DNA of 64,000 nucleotides from Hyphomicrobiales bacterium (GCA_900471525.1 UCEZ01000004.1:62001-126000), one strand, 5' to 3'; shown: positions 1 through 9,483, counted from the first letter of the stretch. Program-made: numbers and translations. The notes: generated by a model not told the origin, from the letters alone.

Positions 1-942
1 GCCGATGCCCCCGAGGGCAAAAACCGGCATGATCGCGAAGATCATCCAGCTCTGGGTGGCGAAAGCCATGGTGATCAGTGCAATACAGGTGCCGGCGACC
101 CCGGTCAGAATGGCCGCCCGTTCGCCGAGCAGTTTCACGGCCGGACCCGGAAGGAACGCCTGGGCAAGCGTCTGGCAGACGCCGAAGGTGCCAAGCGATA
201 GACCGATCCAGAGGCCGTTCCAGTGAAACGTGTCGCTCCCCCAGAGCGCCCAGCAGGTGCCGTAGGCCTCGCCGGTGGCGCTGAAGATGAAAAAGATGAA
301 GACGATGGGCAGCACGCTCTTCATCGAGAACACCCAGCGCAGGGGGCGCAGCGGGTTGAGCGCGCTGAGGTCAAGTTTCTCGCGTGTCGGTGTGCGCGAC
401 TCCGGCAGGATGAAGAATGCCAGAAGGAGATTGCAGGCGTTGAGCACCGCCGCTGCGATGAAGGGCAGCCGCAGCCACGCATCGCCAAGGACGCCGCCGA
501 GGACGGGACCGATGATGAAGCCGATGCCGAACATGGCGTTGAACAGGCCAAAGCGGCGCGCGCGTTTGTCCTCGGGGGAGATATCAGTGATATAGGCCAT
601 CGCCACGGAGATATTGGCACTCGTCAGCCCGGCAATGGCGCGGCCGATGAACAGCATCCAGATATTCGATGCGAAGGCCAGGAAGAGATAGTTGATGGCG
701 GCGCCGCCAAGCGAAATCAGGAGCACGGGCCGGCGGCCCAGCCGGTCGCTGAGAGCACCAAGCACTGGCGCAAAAATGAACTGCATAACGGCATAGAGGG
801 CGGTCATCGTGCCGATGTAAGGCGCGACGTTCTGAGTGTGGGTGACCTCCTGCAGGAGCGAGGGCAGAATGGGAAAGATGAGACCGATGCCGACGGCATC
901 GAGGACAATGGCGGTAAAAATGACAATAAGAGGCCTGTTCAT
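1..942 (-). CDS. TetA-like MFS multidrug/tetracycline exporter (3' end outside window)
   Basis: This is a drug:proton antiporter of the 12-TM TCR/Tet branch of the major facilitator superfamily, acting in the inner membrane. The ATG at 942 opens a frame that stays open to base 1, so 314 residues are visible of a usual ~400. The first helix contains DAVGIGLIFPILP. The loop between TM2 and TM3 carries the MFS motif A (GALSDRLGRRP), and TM5 has the antiporter-type GxxxGPxxGG signature (GIGFIIGPVLGG). Strongly hydrophobic helices alternate with short loops as expected. No TetR repressor lies beside it; the 610 bp upstream is non-coding. Substrate cannot be told from sequence; tetracycline is only the family's name-giving substrate. 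Confidence 0.9.
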   Translation of the reverse strand, partial: MNRPLIVIFTAIVLDAVGIGLIFPILPSLLQEVTHTQNVAPYIGTMTALYAVMQFIFAPVLGALSDRLGRRPVLLISLGGAAINYLFLAFASNIWMLFIGRAIAGLTSANISVAMAYITDISPEDKRARRFGLFNAMFGIGFIIGPVLGGVLGDAWLRLPFIAAAVLNACNLLLAFFILPESRTPTREKLDLSALNPLRPLRWVFSMKSVLPIVFIFFIFSATGEAYGTCWALWGSDTFHWNGLWIGLSLGTFGVCQTLAQAFLPGPAVKLLGERAAILTGVAGTCIALITMAFATQSWMIFAIMPVFALGGIG

Positions 943-1552
943 GGCGCGATCCGATCGACGCAGGCATGCGAACGCCATCAGCGCCGATGCGTGCGATAGA
1001 GCCTGACGAACATCAGGCATGGTTTCTGGGAAACGCTGGCCGATCCATGCCGCAATGCGCATAGACGGCGTGTGCTTGACCGCCTGGACGACAATTCGTC
1101 CACCTGTTTACTCCGCTACTGAGCGGATCAAGGGAAGCGGTCGCTTTTCGCGACGGATGTCAATTACACCAGACGGGGCGAAGGGGCAAGGTTGGTCCCA
1201 ACAGTCAGCGGCGCAACGATCCGGTGTGTCAAAAACATGCCAAGGCGTCCGCGCCGGTGATGCGGCACGGTCGAGACATCTGGAGGGCGTACGCAAATGC
1301 GAAACCTCGAGTAAGTTTAAGAGTTGGCTCCGCATTTGCGGGGCCTTCGGCGTTCTTCGGGGTGTCCATCCCTTCAAATGCCAACCCCCGTCTCGCTGGG
1401 GCGATTCTATGGCGGCTAAGGATTGGCTTGCTTGCCAATTGGAAAGGGGTCCTGCTGCCCGTTACAGTCAGTCGAGACGTGCGTATTCTGGTTGCAGCTC
1501 AGTTCCAATTGTGCCCTGTGTGATTTACGCGAATGATATTTAAGGGGGCGAC
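943..1552. other. 610-bp intergenic region between divergent genes
   Basis: No convincing gene is seen here; the open frames lack family features and good ribosome sites. The region must hold the promoters of the leftward exporter and the rightward gene at 1553. It contains several inverted repeats: GCCTGA/TCAGGC (1001-1018), TGGACGA/TCGTCCA with a 4-base gap (1085-1102), and a perfect 10-bp pair CGCAAATGCG/CGCATTTGCG with arms at 1292-1301 and 1331-1340. The 1085-1102 palindrome is the best operator candidate for the exporter, but no regulator is nearby. Confidence 0.5.
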
Positions 1553-2458
1553 ATGGCACAGCCGGATTTTTCTGAATTCACCTTCGGCTACGGTGTAACC
1601 CGTTATTTTGAAGAGCTTTACGGCGCGCGACGGGTCCTGCCGAATTTTCCGACGCAGAATGAGGAAGCCGACGGCGGGTACGACGTCGATTTCCTCGCCC
1701 ACGGCGTTCCGCTATTTATTCAGTTCAAGCGATCCGAGGTCATAAGCACGCGCAGGGCGAGGGAATACAAATCCTACCCCGCCGAATGGGCGAAACCAAC
1801 GTATCGGATGCATCTTCACGGTCACAACAAATTCCGCCAGCACTATCTGATGCAGGACCTTGAGGATAAAGGGAACATGGCCATTTACGTCACCAGCCAA
1901 GTTTCCAGCAAGGTCGCGCTAAACCAATACTATGGGTGGAACCGTATGATTGATGCCGCCAAGATATTTTTGCCCAGCGAAATCGTTCTGCCTAACGTCC
2001 ACGAGCGGCATCATGTGTCATTCAACCGTACACATCCTGGTCACCGTGTGTATTCGGAAGTCGGGGATCAGATGCCTAGCAAGGTCAGGGATGAAACCGA
2101 CCTCATCAACCTGTTGCGTGAGCGCGCTGGAATGAAACGTGAGGCACTTCAGGACAGCCTTGTGATGTTCGTGGATGAACTGGCTGACCTTACGCCCGAG
2201 AGTGTCGCGGAAAAGCAGCGGAAGAAGAGACCACCGACCTCCGAGGGTAGAGCCTCGGTATTCGACGACGAGTTGGACGGAACGTTCGACGATGGGCTAC
2301 TTGGCGTCAACCAAAGCCAACGGTCGATCACGTCGAGACTGTTTTATGAGCGGCTGAAAGGCGTCGACAATATCGCTAGACGCGCCGCCATTGCTGCTTA
2401 TCACGAGGCCGACGCGCATTTAATCATCGTGCCTATCTCGGCGCTCGGTTCCCCCTAG
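1553..2458 (+). CDS. Unknown protein with PD-(D/E)xK-like nuclease motif
   Basis: I do not recognise the family of this 301-residue protein. The ATG follows an AAGGGGG ribosome site 7 bases upstream. Residues 38-61 run E38, D44/D46, then a hydrophobic beta-like stretch ending QFKRS (Q57, K59). That spacing, acidic-x12-Q-x-K, resembles the catalytic core of PD-(D/E)xK endonucleases and DUF4365-like proteins. The middle contains a His-rich stretch, and the region around residues 220-255 is charged and low in structure. There is no signal peptide or TM helix. Codon use is visibly less GC-rich in third positions than in neighbouring pheT, suggesting transfer. It stands alone between a drug exporter and pheT. 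A defence or DNA-processing role is inference only. Confidence 0.7.
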   Translation: MAQPDFSEFTFGYGVTRYFEELYGARRVLPNFPTQNEEADGGYDVDFLAHGVPLFIQFKRSEVISTRRAREYKSYPAEWAKPTYRMHLHGHNKFRQHYLMQDLEDKGNMAIYVTSQVSSKVALNQYYGWNRMIDAAKIFLPSEIVLPNVHERHHVSFNRTHPGHRVYSEVGDQMPSKVRDETDLINLLRERAGMKREALQDSLVMFVDELADLTPESVAEKQRKKRPPTSEGRASVFDDELDGTFDDGLLGVNQSQRSITSRLFYERLKGVDNIARRAAIAAYHEADAHLIIVPISALGSP

Positions 2459-2728
2459 AACATTTATCAAACCACCTAGGTGAGGCCGGGCTTATGCACC
2501 GCCATTGACTGTCGTGGCACTTTATTAACGCAGCGGCAGCTATTCGACGCCTCCACCTAAAAGCCGCCAGTCCGCTGTCGGCCCAAAGTCGGTCAGTTAT
2601 ATCGAGCGTGCTGACGTCCGCTTGTGGCCGCAAAGCGGTCCAATCGCCGCGTTCATCGCCAAAACTTGGCGGGCAGTTTGCGTTGAAGCACCGAGAGAGG
2701 CGAATCGCCCCTCTCAATGTTTACACTT
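2459..2728. other. Convergent intergenic region with imperfect repeat
   Basis: This 270-bp stretch separates two convergent genes and holds no credible gene. Two 25-base imperfect copies (2570-2594 and 2616-2640) share GTCCGCT..GT.GGCC..AAAG.GGTC. A short GAGAGG/CCTCTC stem-loop at 2695-2715 lies just after the pheT stop but has no T-run on the leftward strand, so it is at best a weak terminator. Confidence 0.5.
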
Positions 2729-5155
2729 TTATGCCCGCAATACCCCGCCCGTGTTCTTCGTCACGTTGGCGATGATCTTGCCCGTCAAAGCCTCGAAATC
2801 CTCGTCGGTCAGCGTGCGCTCCGCCGGCTGGATGACGACTTCGATGGCGACCGACTTCTTGCCTTCGCCAAGCGATGCGCCTTCGAAGATGTCGAAGACG
2901 TTGACGCCGGTGACGAGTTTGCGGTCGGCGCTCGATGCGGCCTTCAGGATCGCACCGGCTTCGACCGACTTGTCGACCACGAAGGCGAAGTCGCGCTTGA
3001 CGGCCTGGAAGGGGGAGAGTTCCAGCGCCGGCTTGGTGCGGGTGGCTTTCTTCTTCGGCTCGGGCATGGCGTCGATATAGATTTCGAAGCCGGCCAATGC
3101 GCCGGAGACGTCGAGTGCTTCGAGCGTCTTCGGATGGAATTCACCGAAGGTGCCGAGAACGATCTTCGGACCGAGCTTGATCGTGCCGGAGCGGCCGGGG
3201 TGATACCAGGATGGGCCGCCGGCCTCGAACTGGACGTTGCCCATCGGCACGCCGCAGGCTTCGAGAACGGCAATGGCGTCGGTCTTGGCGTCGAAGACAT
3301 CGACCGGCTTGCCGCCACCTTTGGCCGCATTCGACCAGGAGCGGCCGGCGCCGGCAAGCGAAGCCGTGCCACGGCGGATGCCGCCGGCGACACGGCGCTG
3401 GCCTGATGGCGTGTCGTTTTCATAGGTGCCGGAGACTTCGAAGATCGCCACGTCGCCAAAGCCCTTGTCGGCATTGCGCTGGGCGGCGGTCAAAAGGCCC
3501 GGCAGCAGCGACGGCCGCATGTCGGACATGTCGGCGGCAATCGGGTTTGCAAGCGACAGCGAGGACGCACCACCGCCGAAAAGCTCGGCCTGCGCCTTCG
3601 AAATGAACGACCAGGTGACGGCTTCGAGCATACCGCGCGATGCAAGGGCGCGCTTGGCAAGCCGGGTGCGGATCTGTAGCACCGTCAGGATCTTGCCGTT
3701 GACGGCGCCAAGGCTTTCGATTGGTTCGGGCTTGATATAGTCGACACCGTGGATGCGCATGACTTCCTCGACGAGATCCGCCTTGCCATCGACATCCGGA
3801 CGCCAGGAGGGGACGGAGACGGAAACGCGCTCGCCGGAGCCTTCAACGCCGAAGCCGAGGCCCTTGAGGATCGAGATGGCTTCTTCGGAACCGACTTCGA
3901 GACCCGTCAGGCGCTTGACCTCGGAGACCGGGAAATCGACGATCTTTGCGGTATAGTCGGCATAGCCGACCACGTCGGTCTTGGCCGCGATGCCGCCGCA
4001 GATGTCGAGGATCAGTTGCGTGGCGCGTTCGATGCCCGGAACCATGTATTCCGGATCGGCGCCGCGCTCGAAGCGATAGCGCGCGTCGGTGATGATGCCG
4101 AGTGCGCGGCCGCTCTTGGCGATGTTCATCGGGTCCCAGAGAGCCGATTCGATCAGCACGTCGGTGGTGTTCTCGTCGCAGCCGGAATGCTCGCCGCCCA
4201 TGATGCCGCCGATCGATTCGATGCCGTCTTCATCGGCGATGACGACATTGGCCGGCGACAGCGTGTATTCGCGCGTGTCGAGCGCCAGAACCTTCTCGCC
4301 CTCTTTCGCGCGGCGAACGGTGAGGTTGCCGGTGACCTTAGCGGCATCGAAGACGTGCAGCGGCCGGCCCTGGTCGAAGGTCATGTAGTTGGTGACATCG
4401 ACCAGCGCATTGATCGGGCGAAGGCCGATGGCGAGCAGGCGCTGCTGCATCCATTTCGGGCTCGGGCCGTTGTTGACGCCCCGTACGAGGCGTAGCGCAA
4501 AGCCGGGGCAGAGATGTGTGTCTTCGCCGAGGTCGAGCCTGACCTTGGTCGTCGTCTCGCCTTCCACCTTGAAGGACGGCGCCTTCGGAGCCTTCAGCGT
4601 TCCGAGACCGGAGGCGGCGAGATCGCGGGCGATGCCGTGGACGCTGGTGCAGTCCGGACGGTTCGGCGTCAGGTTGATCTCGATCATCGGATCGTCCAGC
4701 CCGGCATAGGCTGCGAAGCTGGTGCCGACCGGCGCGTCTTCGGGCAGGTCGATGATGCCGTCATGGCTGTCCGACATCTGCAGCTCTTTTTCCGAGCACA
4801 TCATGCCGTGGCTCTCGACGCCGCGGATGTTGCCAACGGCGAGCGTCACGTCGATTCCGGGCACGTAGTTGCCGGGTGCGGCAAAGGCGCCGACGAGACC
4901 GGCGCGCGCATTCGGTGCGCCGCAGACGACCTGCACGGGCGCGCCCGAGCCGGTATCGACCATCAGCACCTTGAGTTTGTCGGCCTGCGGATGTTTTTCG
5001 GCCGAGACGACCTTGGCGATGACGAAGGGCTTGAATGCAGCCTTGTCGTCGACATCCTCGACCTCGAGTCCGATCGCCGTCAGGCGCTCGCAGATCTGTT
5101 CAAGGGTCGCATCCGTTTCCAGATGGTCTTTCAGCCAGGAGAGGGTGAATTTCAT
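2729..5155 (-). CDS. pheT: Phenylalanine-tRNA ligase beta subunit
   Basis: This is the beta subunit of the alpha2-beta2 phenylalanyl-tRNA synthetase that charges tRNA-Phe in the cytoplasm. It has 808 residues, the normal full length. Domains in order: an EMAP/tRNA-binding OB domain (about 40-150), the B3/B4 editing domain (about 210-380), B5 (about 400-480), the catalytic-like core, and a C-terminal ferredoxin-fold anticodon-binding domain (about 715-808) ending near GGVLRA. Its ATG (5155-5153) overlaps the stop of the upstream GFA-family gene in an ATGA junction, so translation is probably coupled. It is the last gene of the leftward infC-rpmI-rplT-pheS-GFA-pheT run. Confidence 0.98.
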   Translation of the reverse strand: MKFTLSWLKDHLETDATLEQICERLTAIGLEVEDVDDKAAFKPFVIAKVVSAEKHPQADKLKVLMVDTGSGAPVQVVCGAPNARAGLVGAFAAPGNYVPGIDVTLAVGNIRGVESHGMMCSEKELQMSDSHDGIIDLPEDAPVGTSFAAYAGLDDPMIEINLTPNRPDCTSVHGIARDLAASGLGTLKAPKAPSFKVEGETTTKVRLDLGEDTHLCPGFALRLVRGVNNGPSPKWMQQRLLAIGLRPINALVDVTNYMTFDQGRPLHVFDAAKVTGNLTVRRAKEGEKVLALDTREYTLSPANVVIADEDGIESIGGIMGGEHSGCDENTTDVLIESALWDPMNIAKSGRALGIITDARYRFERGADPEYMVPGIERATQLILDICGGIAAKTDVVGYADYTAKIVDFPVSEVKRLTGLEVGSEEAISILKGLGFGVEGSGERVSVSVPSWRPDVDGKADLVEEVMRIHGVDYIKPEPIESLGAVNGKILTVLQIRTRLAKRALASRGMLEAVTWSFISKAQAELFGGGASSLSLANPIAADMSDMRPSLLPGLLTAAQRNADKGFGDVAIFEVSGTYENDTPSGQRRVAGGIRRGTASLAGAGRSWSNAAKGGGKPVDVFDAKTDAIAVLEACGVPMGNVQFEAGGPSWYHPGRSGTIKLGPKIVLGTFGEFHPKTLEALDVSGALAGFEIYIDAMPEPKKKATRTKPALELSPFQAVKRDFAFVVDKSVEAGAILKAASSADRKLVTGVNVFDIFEGASLGEGKKSVAIEVVIQPAERTLTDEDFEALTGKIIANVTKNTGGVLRA

Positions 5156-5595
5156 GATTTTGCTCCTTCGGGTCTCGGCACGGTGGTCGTTTGCCTGCGC
5201 GGGAGACCGTCATCAATATGGAAAAAAGGAAGCTGTTCGCTCACATAGCCGTGCACGCTGGGCGGATAGTTCTGCGGATGGTCCATCGCGCCCAGCATCA
5301 AAAAAATCTGTCCTTCAAGCCGTTCGTCGGCGTAGGAAACCGGTGATCCGCAGATGCCGCAGAACGTCCGCGTGATCGGCGAAACCCCGAAGCGCGAAGC
5401 GGGCCGCGTTTCGCGAAAGGTCACGTCATCAGCGCGGAAGCCGACAAAGGCGGAAACGGGCGCTCCGCTTGCACGTCGGCAATCGCCGCAATGGCAATAG
5501 CTGACATGGACCGGATCGGCCTTGGCCTCAAACCGCACGGCTCCGCACCGGCATCCGCCGGTGTGGATCGCGTTCGTTTCGGCCACAGCACTCAT
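5152..5595 (-). CDS. GFA-family zinc-binding protein between pheS and pheT
   Basis: This 147-residue protein belongs to the glutathione-dependent formaldehyde-activating enzyme (GFA/CENP-V) fold. It shows the family's zinc ligands: GGCRCG near residue 14, CHCGDC near 36, and a later FCGICG pair. The frame is open upstream into pheS, but the ATG at 5595 gives the normal GFA length and N-terminus, 29 bp after the pheS stop. The stop overlaps the pheT start (ATGA). Many GFA proteins have no proven formaldehyde activity, so the substrate is unknown. Its place inside the pheS-pheT operon is the odd feature; a second unrelated copy lies at 30791-31243. Confidence 0.9.
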   Translation of the reverse strand: MSAVAETNAIHTGGCRCGAVRFEAKADPVHVSYCHCGDCRRASGAPVSAFVGFRADDVTFRETRPASRFGVSPITRTFCGICGSPVSYADERLEGQIFLMLGAMDHPQNYPPSVHGYVSEQLPFFHIDDGLPRRQTTTVPRPEGAKS

Positions 5596-5624
5596 TGTCG
5601 GTTTCCTGGGTCGGTTTCCTGGCC

Positions 5625-6710
5625 TCAGGCGCTCAACCCACCGAACAGCGTCGGCATGTCCAGCGGGCGAAAACCGTAGTGGCTCATCCAGCGGACGTCG
5701 GCGTCGAAGAAGTTGCGCAGGTCCGGCATGCCGTATTTCAGCATGGCGATGCGGTCGAGGCCCATGCCCCAGGCGAAACCCTGGTAGACATCGGGATCGA
5801 GGCCGCCGGCGCGCAACACGTTCGGGTGGACCATGCCGCAGCCGAGGATTTCCATCCAGTCGGTGCCTTCGCCGAACTTGACGATCGGGCCGGAGGAGCG
5901 GTCGCACTGGATATCCACCTCGAAGGACGGCTCGGTGAACGGGAAGAAGGACGGGCGGAACCGCATCGTCACGTCATCGACCTCGAAGAAAGTCTTGCAG
6001 AACTCTTCGAGAATCCAGCGCATGTTGGCGACGTTCGACTTGGTGTCGACGACGAGGCCTTCGACCTGGTGGAACATCGGCGAGTGCGTGGCGTCCGAAT
6101 CCTGCCGGTAGGTCTTGCCGGGGATGATGATGCGGATCGGCGGCTTCTGCGCTTCCATGGTGCGCACCTGAACCGGCGAGGTGTGCGTGCGCAGCACCTT
6201 GCGTTCGCCCTTTTCATCCGGATTGAAGAAGAACGTGTCGTGCATCTCGCGGGCCGGGTGGCCTTCGGGGAAGTTCAGCGCGGTGAAATTGTAGTAGTCG
6301 GTCTCGATATCCGGACCTTCGGCGATCGAAAAACCCATGTCGGCGAAGATCGCGGTGATCTCGTCGATGATCTGGCTGATCGGATGGATGCGGCCGCGCT
6401 CGGCAGGGGAGGAGCGCACCGGCAGCGAGATATCGACGGTTTCGCGGGCAAGACGCTCGGCGATCGCTGCGTCTTTCAGGTCGGTCTTGCGGGCAGCGAT
6501 AGCGTCGAAGACGGTGGTCTTCAGTGCATTGATGGCGGCGCCCCGCGTCTGGCGGTCTTCCGGCGTCATGGTGCCGAGCGTCTTCAGGAGCTCGGAGATC
6601 GAGCCCTTCTTGCCAAGCGCGTTGACACGCACGGCTTCGATCGCGGCTTCGTCACCGGCATTGGTAACCTCGGCCAGCAAAGTCTCTTTCAGTGCTTCCA
6701 GATCGGACAT
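5625..6710 (-). CDS. pheS: Phenylalanine-tRNA ligase alpha subunit
   Basis: This is the catalytic alpha subunit of phenylalanyl-tRNA synthetase, 361 residues. The N-terminal coiled-coil tRNA-binding arm (about 1-95) precedes a class II synthetase core. Class II motif 2 is around residues 205-235 ([10 protein letters not shown]) and motif 3 near the C-terminus ([13 protein letters not shown]). It is separated from rplT upstream by a rho-independent terminator, so it may be read by leak-through or from its own start. The gene downstream is an unexpected GFA-family protein and then pheT. Confidence 0.98.
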   Translation of the reverse strand: MSDLEALKETLLAEVTNAGDEAAIEAVRVNALGKKGSISELLKTLGTMTPEDRQTRGAAINALKTTVFDAIAARKTDLKDAAIAERLARETVDISLPVRSSPAERGRIHPISQIIDEITAIFADMGFSIAEGPDIETDYYNFTALNFPEGHPAREMHDTFFFNPDEKGERKVLRTHTSPVQVRTMEAQKPPIRIIIPGKTYRQDSDATHSPMFHQVEGLVVDTKSNVANMRWILEEFCKTFFEVDDVTMRFRPSFFPFTEPSFEVDIQCDRSSGPIVKFGEGTDWMEILGCGMVHPNVLRAGGLDPDVYQGFAWGMGLDRIAMLKYGMPDLRNFFDADVRWMSHYGFRPLDMPTLFGGLSA

Positions 6711-6744
6711 CGTTTATTTCCCGGTTCATTGCCGTGATCGGTCA

Positions 6745-6780
6745 AAGAAAAACCCGCGCCAGCCGAGCCAGCGCGGGTTT
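6745..6780 (-). terminator. Rho-independent terminator between rplT and pheS
   Basis: On the leftward strand a GC-rich stem (AAACCCGCG pairing with CGCGGGTTT) is followed by a T-run reading TTTTTCTTT. It lies after rplT and before pheS. It may end the infC-rpmI-rplT message or act as an attenuator for pheS; no Phe-rich leader peptide was seen. Confidence 0.8.
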
Positions 6781-6817
6781 CCCAACTAATATCTAAAAGG
6801 CTTGGGAAGCGCTGGTC

Positions 6818-7222
6818 TTAACGAACCGCGCTTTCAAACTCATTGGTGGTGCCTGCGTCCTTGAGGTATTCAAGCGCCTTCTTGGCAGCGGCGACGAGCG
6901 CGCCGAATGCTTCCGGCTCATGGATCGCCATGTCGGACAGAACCTTGCGGTCGACTTCGATGCCAGCCTTCGACAGACCGTCGATGAAACGGCCATACGT
7001 CAGGCCATGTTCGCGAACGGCAGCGTTGATGCGCTGGATCCAGAGAGCGCGGAAGTTGCGCTTGTTGACCTTGCGGTCGCGGTAGGCAAAAGCCTTCGAA
7101 CGGTCAACCGCGGCCTTGGCGGCGCGGATGGTATTCTTGCGGCGGCCGTAGAAGCCCTTGGCTGCCTTGAGTGTCTTCTTGTGCTTGGCGTGAGCTGCTA
7201 CGCCGCGTTTTACACGTGCCAT
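6818..7222 (-). CDS. rplT: 50S ribosomal protein L20
   Basis: L20 binds 23S rRNA early in large-subunit assembly and in many bacteria represses its own operon. The 134-residue sequence opens with the classic [16 protein letters not shown] and has the Arg/Lys-rich helical arm GFYGRRKNT. Length is slightly above the ~118 common in enterobacteria and normal for rhizobia. It follows rpmI by 38 bp in the conserved infC-rpmI-rplT order. Confidence 0.98.
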   Translation of the reverse strand: MARVKRGVAAHAKHKKTLKAAKGFYGRRKNTIRAAKAAVDRSKAFAYRDRKVNKRNFRALWIQRINAAVREHGLTYGRFIDGLSKAGIEVDRKVLSDMAIHEPEAFGALVAAAKKALEYLKDAGTTNEFESAVR

Positions 7223-7260
7223 GTCATGATCTCCTTAAAAATCCAAAAGTGCCTGAAGTC

Positions 7261-7464
7261 TTAGAGACCGTTGGGCAGGTAGTTCTTGATGACCTTCTTG
7301 CCATCTGGCTCTGCAAGCACCATCGTGCCGCGTGCATCGCGAATGAACTTGTTGGACCGCTTGATCATGCCATGGCGCTTGCCTGCGGCAGCTGCCATCA
7401 CCTTGCCGGTCGCGGTGATCTTGAACCGCTTCTTGGCCGAGGATTTCGTCTTCATCTTGGGCAT
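7261..7464 (-). CDS. rpmI: 50S ribosomal protein L35
   Basis: L35 is a small basic protein of the large ribosomal subunit. The frame is open further upstream, but the ATG at 7464 gives [14 protein letters not shown], the invariant L35 N-terminus, and a normal length of 67 residues. The C-terminus ([10 protein letters not shown]) is also typical. It sits between a terminator after infC and rplT. Confidence 0.97.
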   Translation of the reverse strand: MPKMKTKSSAKKRFKITATGKVMAAAAGKRHGMIKRSNKFIRDARGTMVLAEPDGKKVIKNYLPNGL

Positions 7465-7640
7465 TTTGCTACTCCATTCTTCTTGGTTTTGAGATCGACT
7501 GACGAGGTCGTCTCCAGCGTAAAGAACGGCCACGGCATGCCCTGCCGGACCGTTCGGACGGGGGCTTGTAACCGAAGCGCCCCGAAAGTGCAATGGGATT
7601 CGGAATGCGGCCCGATATTTCCGCATTGTCGCCCGAGAAA

Positions 7641-7668
7641 ATGAAAAAGCCGCCATTCCGGCGGCTTT
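7641..7668 (-). terminator. Terminator-like hairpin after infC
   Basis: The arms AAAGCCGCC and GGCGGCTTT (7646-7654, 7660-7668) enclose a 5-base loop. On the leftward strand the stem is followed by a T-rich run. It lies between infC and rpmI and could reduce read-through from infC or act in L20-type feedback. Confidence 0.75.
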
Positions 7669-7696
7669 CATCAGGTGCAACCCTGAAAGAAGGCGC

Positions 7697-8233
7697 TTAT
7701 TTCGGCGCCAGCACCATCATCATCTGACGGCCTTCGAGCTTCGGCTCGGCTTCCACCTTGGCGATCAGCGTGGTGTCTTCTTTGACCTGAAGCAGGAGCT
7801 TCATGCCGAGTTCCTGGTGGGCCATTTCACGGCCACGGAACTTCAGCGTCACCTTGACCTTGTCGCCCTCTTCAAAGAAGCGGTTCATCGCGCGCATCTT
7901 CACGTCATAGTCATGCGTGTCGATGTTCGGACGCATCTTGATCTCCTTGATCTCGATGATCTTCTGCTTCTTGCGCGCTTCGGCGGCTTTCTTCTGCGTG
8001 GCGTATTTCAGCTTGCCCAGATCAAGGATCTTGCACACCGGCGGTTCCGCGTTCGGCGAGATCTCGACGAGGTCGAGGCCCAGTTCTTCCGCCATGCGGA
8101 GCGCCTGATCGGTGGGAACACTGCCGTGGTTGACACCTTCGGCGTCGATGAGCTGAACCCGGAGGGACCGGATTTCCTTGTTAGAGCGGGGCCCGTCTTT
8201 TGTCGGGGCGTCCGTTTTGAACGGTCTGCGAAT
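7697..8233 (-). CDS. infC: Translation initiation factor IF-3, non-standard ATT start
   Basis: IF-3 binds the 30S subunit, prevents premature 50S joining and checks the start codon. The first ATG in frame (8095) would remove the N-terminal domain. Reading back in frame to the ATT at 8233 gives RRPFKTDAP...NKEIR, the normal alphaproteobacterial N-terminus, and a full length of 178 residues. A GAGGAG ribosome site lies 8 bases before the ATT. An AUU start is the well-known device by which IF-3 represses its own translation in Escherichia coli, and it appears conserved here. The C-terminal domain ends with [11 protein letters not shown]. It is divergent from the hydrolase at 8453. Confidence 0.95.
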   Translation of the reverse strand: MRRPFKTDAPTKDGPRSNKEIRSLRVQLIDAEGVNHGSVPTDQALRMAEELGLDLVEISPNAEPPVCKILDLGKLKYATQKKAAEARKKQKIIEIKEIKMRPNIDTHDYDVKMRAMNRFFEEGDKVKVTLKFRGREMAHQELGMKLLLQVKEDTTLIAKVEAEPKLEGRQMMMVLAPK

Positions 8234-8452
8234 GGTCGTACTCTCCTCGAGCTGTTACGAATGCAATGTCGGATGAATAGCGCTTTGTCCCGGCAAAAAT
8301 GCCGTTCAACTGCCGCCTAGTCTTCATGTGTAAATTGCTGCGGAAAAGTCAATAACACAGCTCTTTGCGAAAATCACCACCTGTCAGGCATTGGGAGAAT
8401 CTGTTTTAGGAAGAAAATCAGCGGGAAGCGCTTAAAAGCAGGGAAAAATTGC

Positions 8453-9256
8453 ATGTCATCGCCAAATCCAAACGCAGAGCCTGACTATCTCGATGTCGGC
8501 ACGGGCGTCGAATCGCGCCGCATCGCCATGCGTCTTTTGGCTGCCGAGGGCAGCGCATCCCTGCCGTCGCTCGTCTGGCTCGGCGGCTATCGTTCAGACA
8601 TGGCCGGCACCAAGGCGGTCGAGCTGGAGCGGCACGCCGAAAAGACCGGTGCCGCCTGCATCCGCTTCGACTATTCCGGCCATGGCGCCTCAGGCGGCGC
8701 TTTCACCGACGGCACGATTTCCCGCTGGCTGGAAGAGAGCCTCGCCGTCGTGGATCACGTCAATCCCGATCGCATGGTGCTTGTCGGCTCGTCGATGGGG
8801 GGCTGGATAGCACTCAGGCTCATCGCCGAGCTGCGCGCCCGGGGCGAGGGCGCAAGGATCGCCGGTGTGGTGCTGATCGCGCCGGCCCCGGATTTCACCA
8901 GCGAACTCATCGAGCCGAACCTGACCGATGCCGAACGCGCTTCACTTGCCAAGCGCGGCTATTTCGAAGAACCCACGCCCTACGGTCCGGATCCGAATAT
9001 CTATACCGCGCGGCTGATCGAGGACGGCCGGCAGAACCGGGTACTCACCGGCATTATCGAGACCGGCTGCCCGGTGCATATCCTGCAAGGCATGCAGGAC
9101 CCCGACGTGCCCTATGGCCATGCACTGAAGCTGATGGAGCATCTGCCGTCCGACGATGTCGTGATGACCCTGATCCGCGACGGGGATCACCGCCTGTCAC
9201 GGCCGGAGGATATCGAGCGGATTCTCGCCGCCGTTGACGGCATGCTGGTGGGCTGA
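8453..9256 (+). CDS. Alpha/beta hydrolase (ABHD10-like)
   Basis: This 267-residue cytoplasmic protein has the alpha/beta-hydrolase fold. The nucleophile elbow is GSSMGG (Ser near residue 114), with the preceding strand RMVLVG. The likely acid is in QGMQDPDVP and the catalytic His in RDGDHRLS near the C-terminus. An oxyanion-type LGGYRSDMAG loop is near residue 45, as in the ABHD10/serine aminopeptidase-like group. The substrate cannot be told. It is divergent from infC, and an AGGGA ribosome site lies upstream of the ATG. Confidence 0.9.
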   Translation: MSSPNPNAEPDYLDVGTGVESRRIAMRLLAAEGSASLPSLVWLGGYRSDMAGTKAVELERHAEKTGAACIRFDYSGHGASGGAFTDGTISRWLEESLAVVDHVNPDRMVLVGSSMGGWIALRLIAELRARGEGARIAGVVLIAPAPDFTSELIEPNLTDAERASLAKRGYFEEPTPYGPDPNIYTARLIEDGRQNRVLTGIIETGCPVHILQGMQDPDVPYGHALKLMEHLPSDDVVMTLIRDGDHRLSRPEDIERILAAVDGMLVG

Positions 9257-9297
9257 ACGGCCCGCAAAGCGCTGGCGATGCGCATTTGCCGCGCATT

Positions 9298-9369
9298 TTA
9301 ACCATATCCGGCAATCCCCAATTCTGCAGATTGACTTCGTTTCGGGCGCGCTGTTAACTCTTTGTTAAC
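9298..9369 (+). promoter_or_regulatory. Probable CtrA-controlled promoter
   Basis: A sigma70-like promoter has TTGACT at 9331-9336, a 17-base gap and TTAACT at 9354-9359. The -10 is embedded in TTAA-N7-TTAAC (9354-9369), an exact match to the full alphaproteobacterial CtrA box. A half-site TTAACCAT lies upstream at 9298-9305. Position over the -10 is compatible with either repression or activation; binding is inferred. The controlled gene would be the secreted protease-like gene starting at 9484. Confidence 0.65.
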
Positions 9370-9483
9370 GATTAGAGCAGCGTGCGGCGGGGTTTGACCG
9401 CGAAAGCTGACGACAGGTTTCAGATTTTCGCGGGGGCTTCTTCAGGATCATTCCGGAAGAAAACCGCGCCACAGGGGACATGT

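Noticed and set aside
1019..1543. 174-residue open frame in the 610-bp gap
   Set aside because: No ribosome site, no family features, and composition of non-coding DNA; the gene at 1553 has a better start.
8347..8352. TTGACT as -35 of the infC promoter
   Set aside because: No acceptable -10 lies at 16-18 bases (best is ACATGA), so I did not annotate it.
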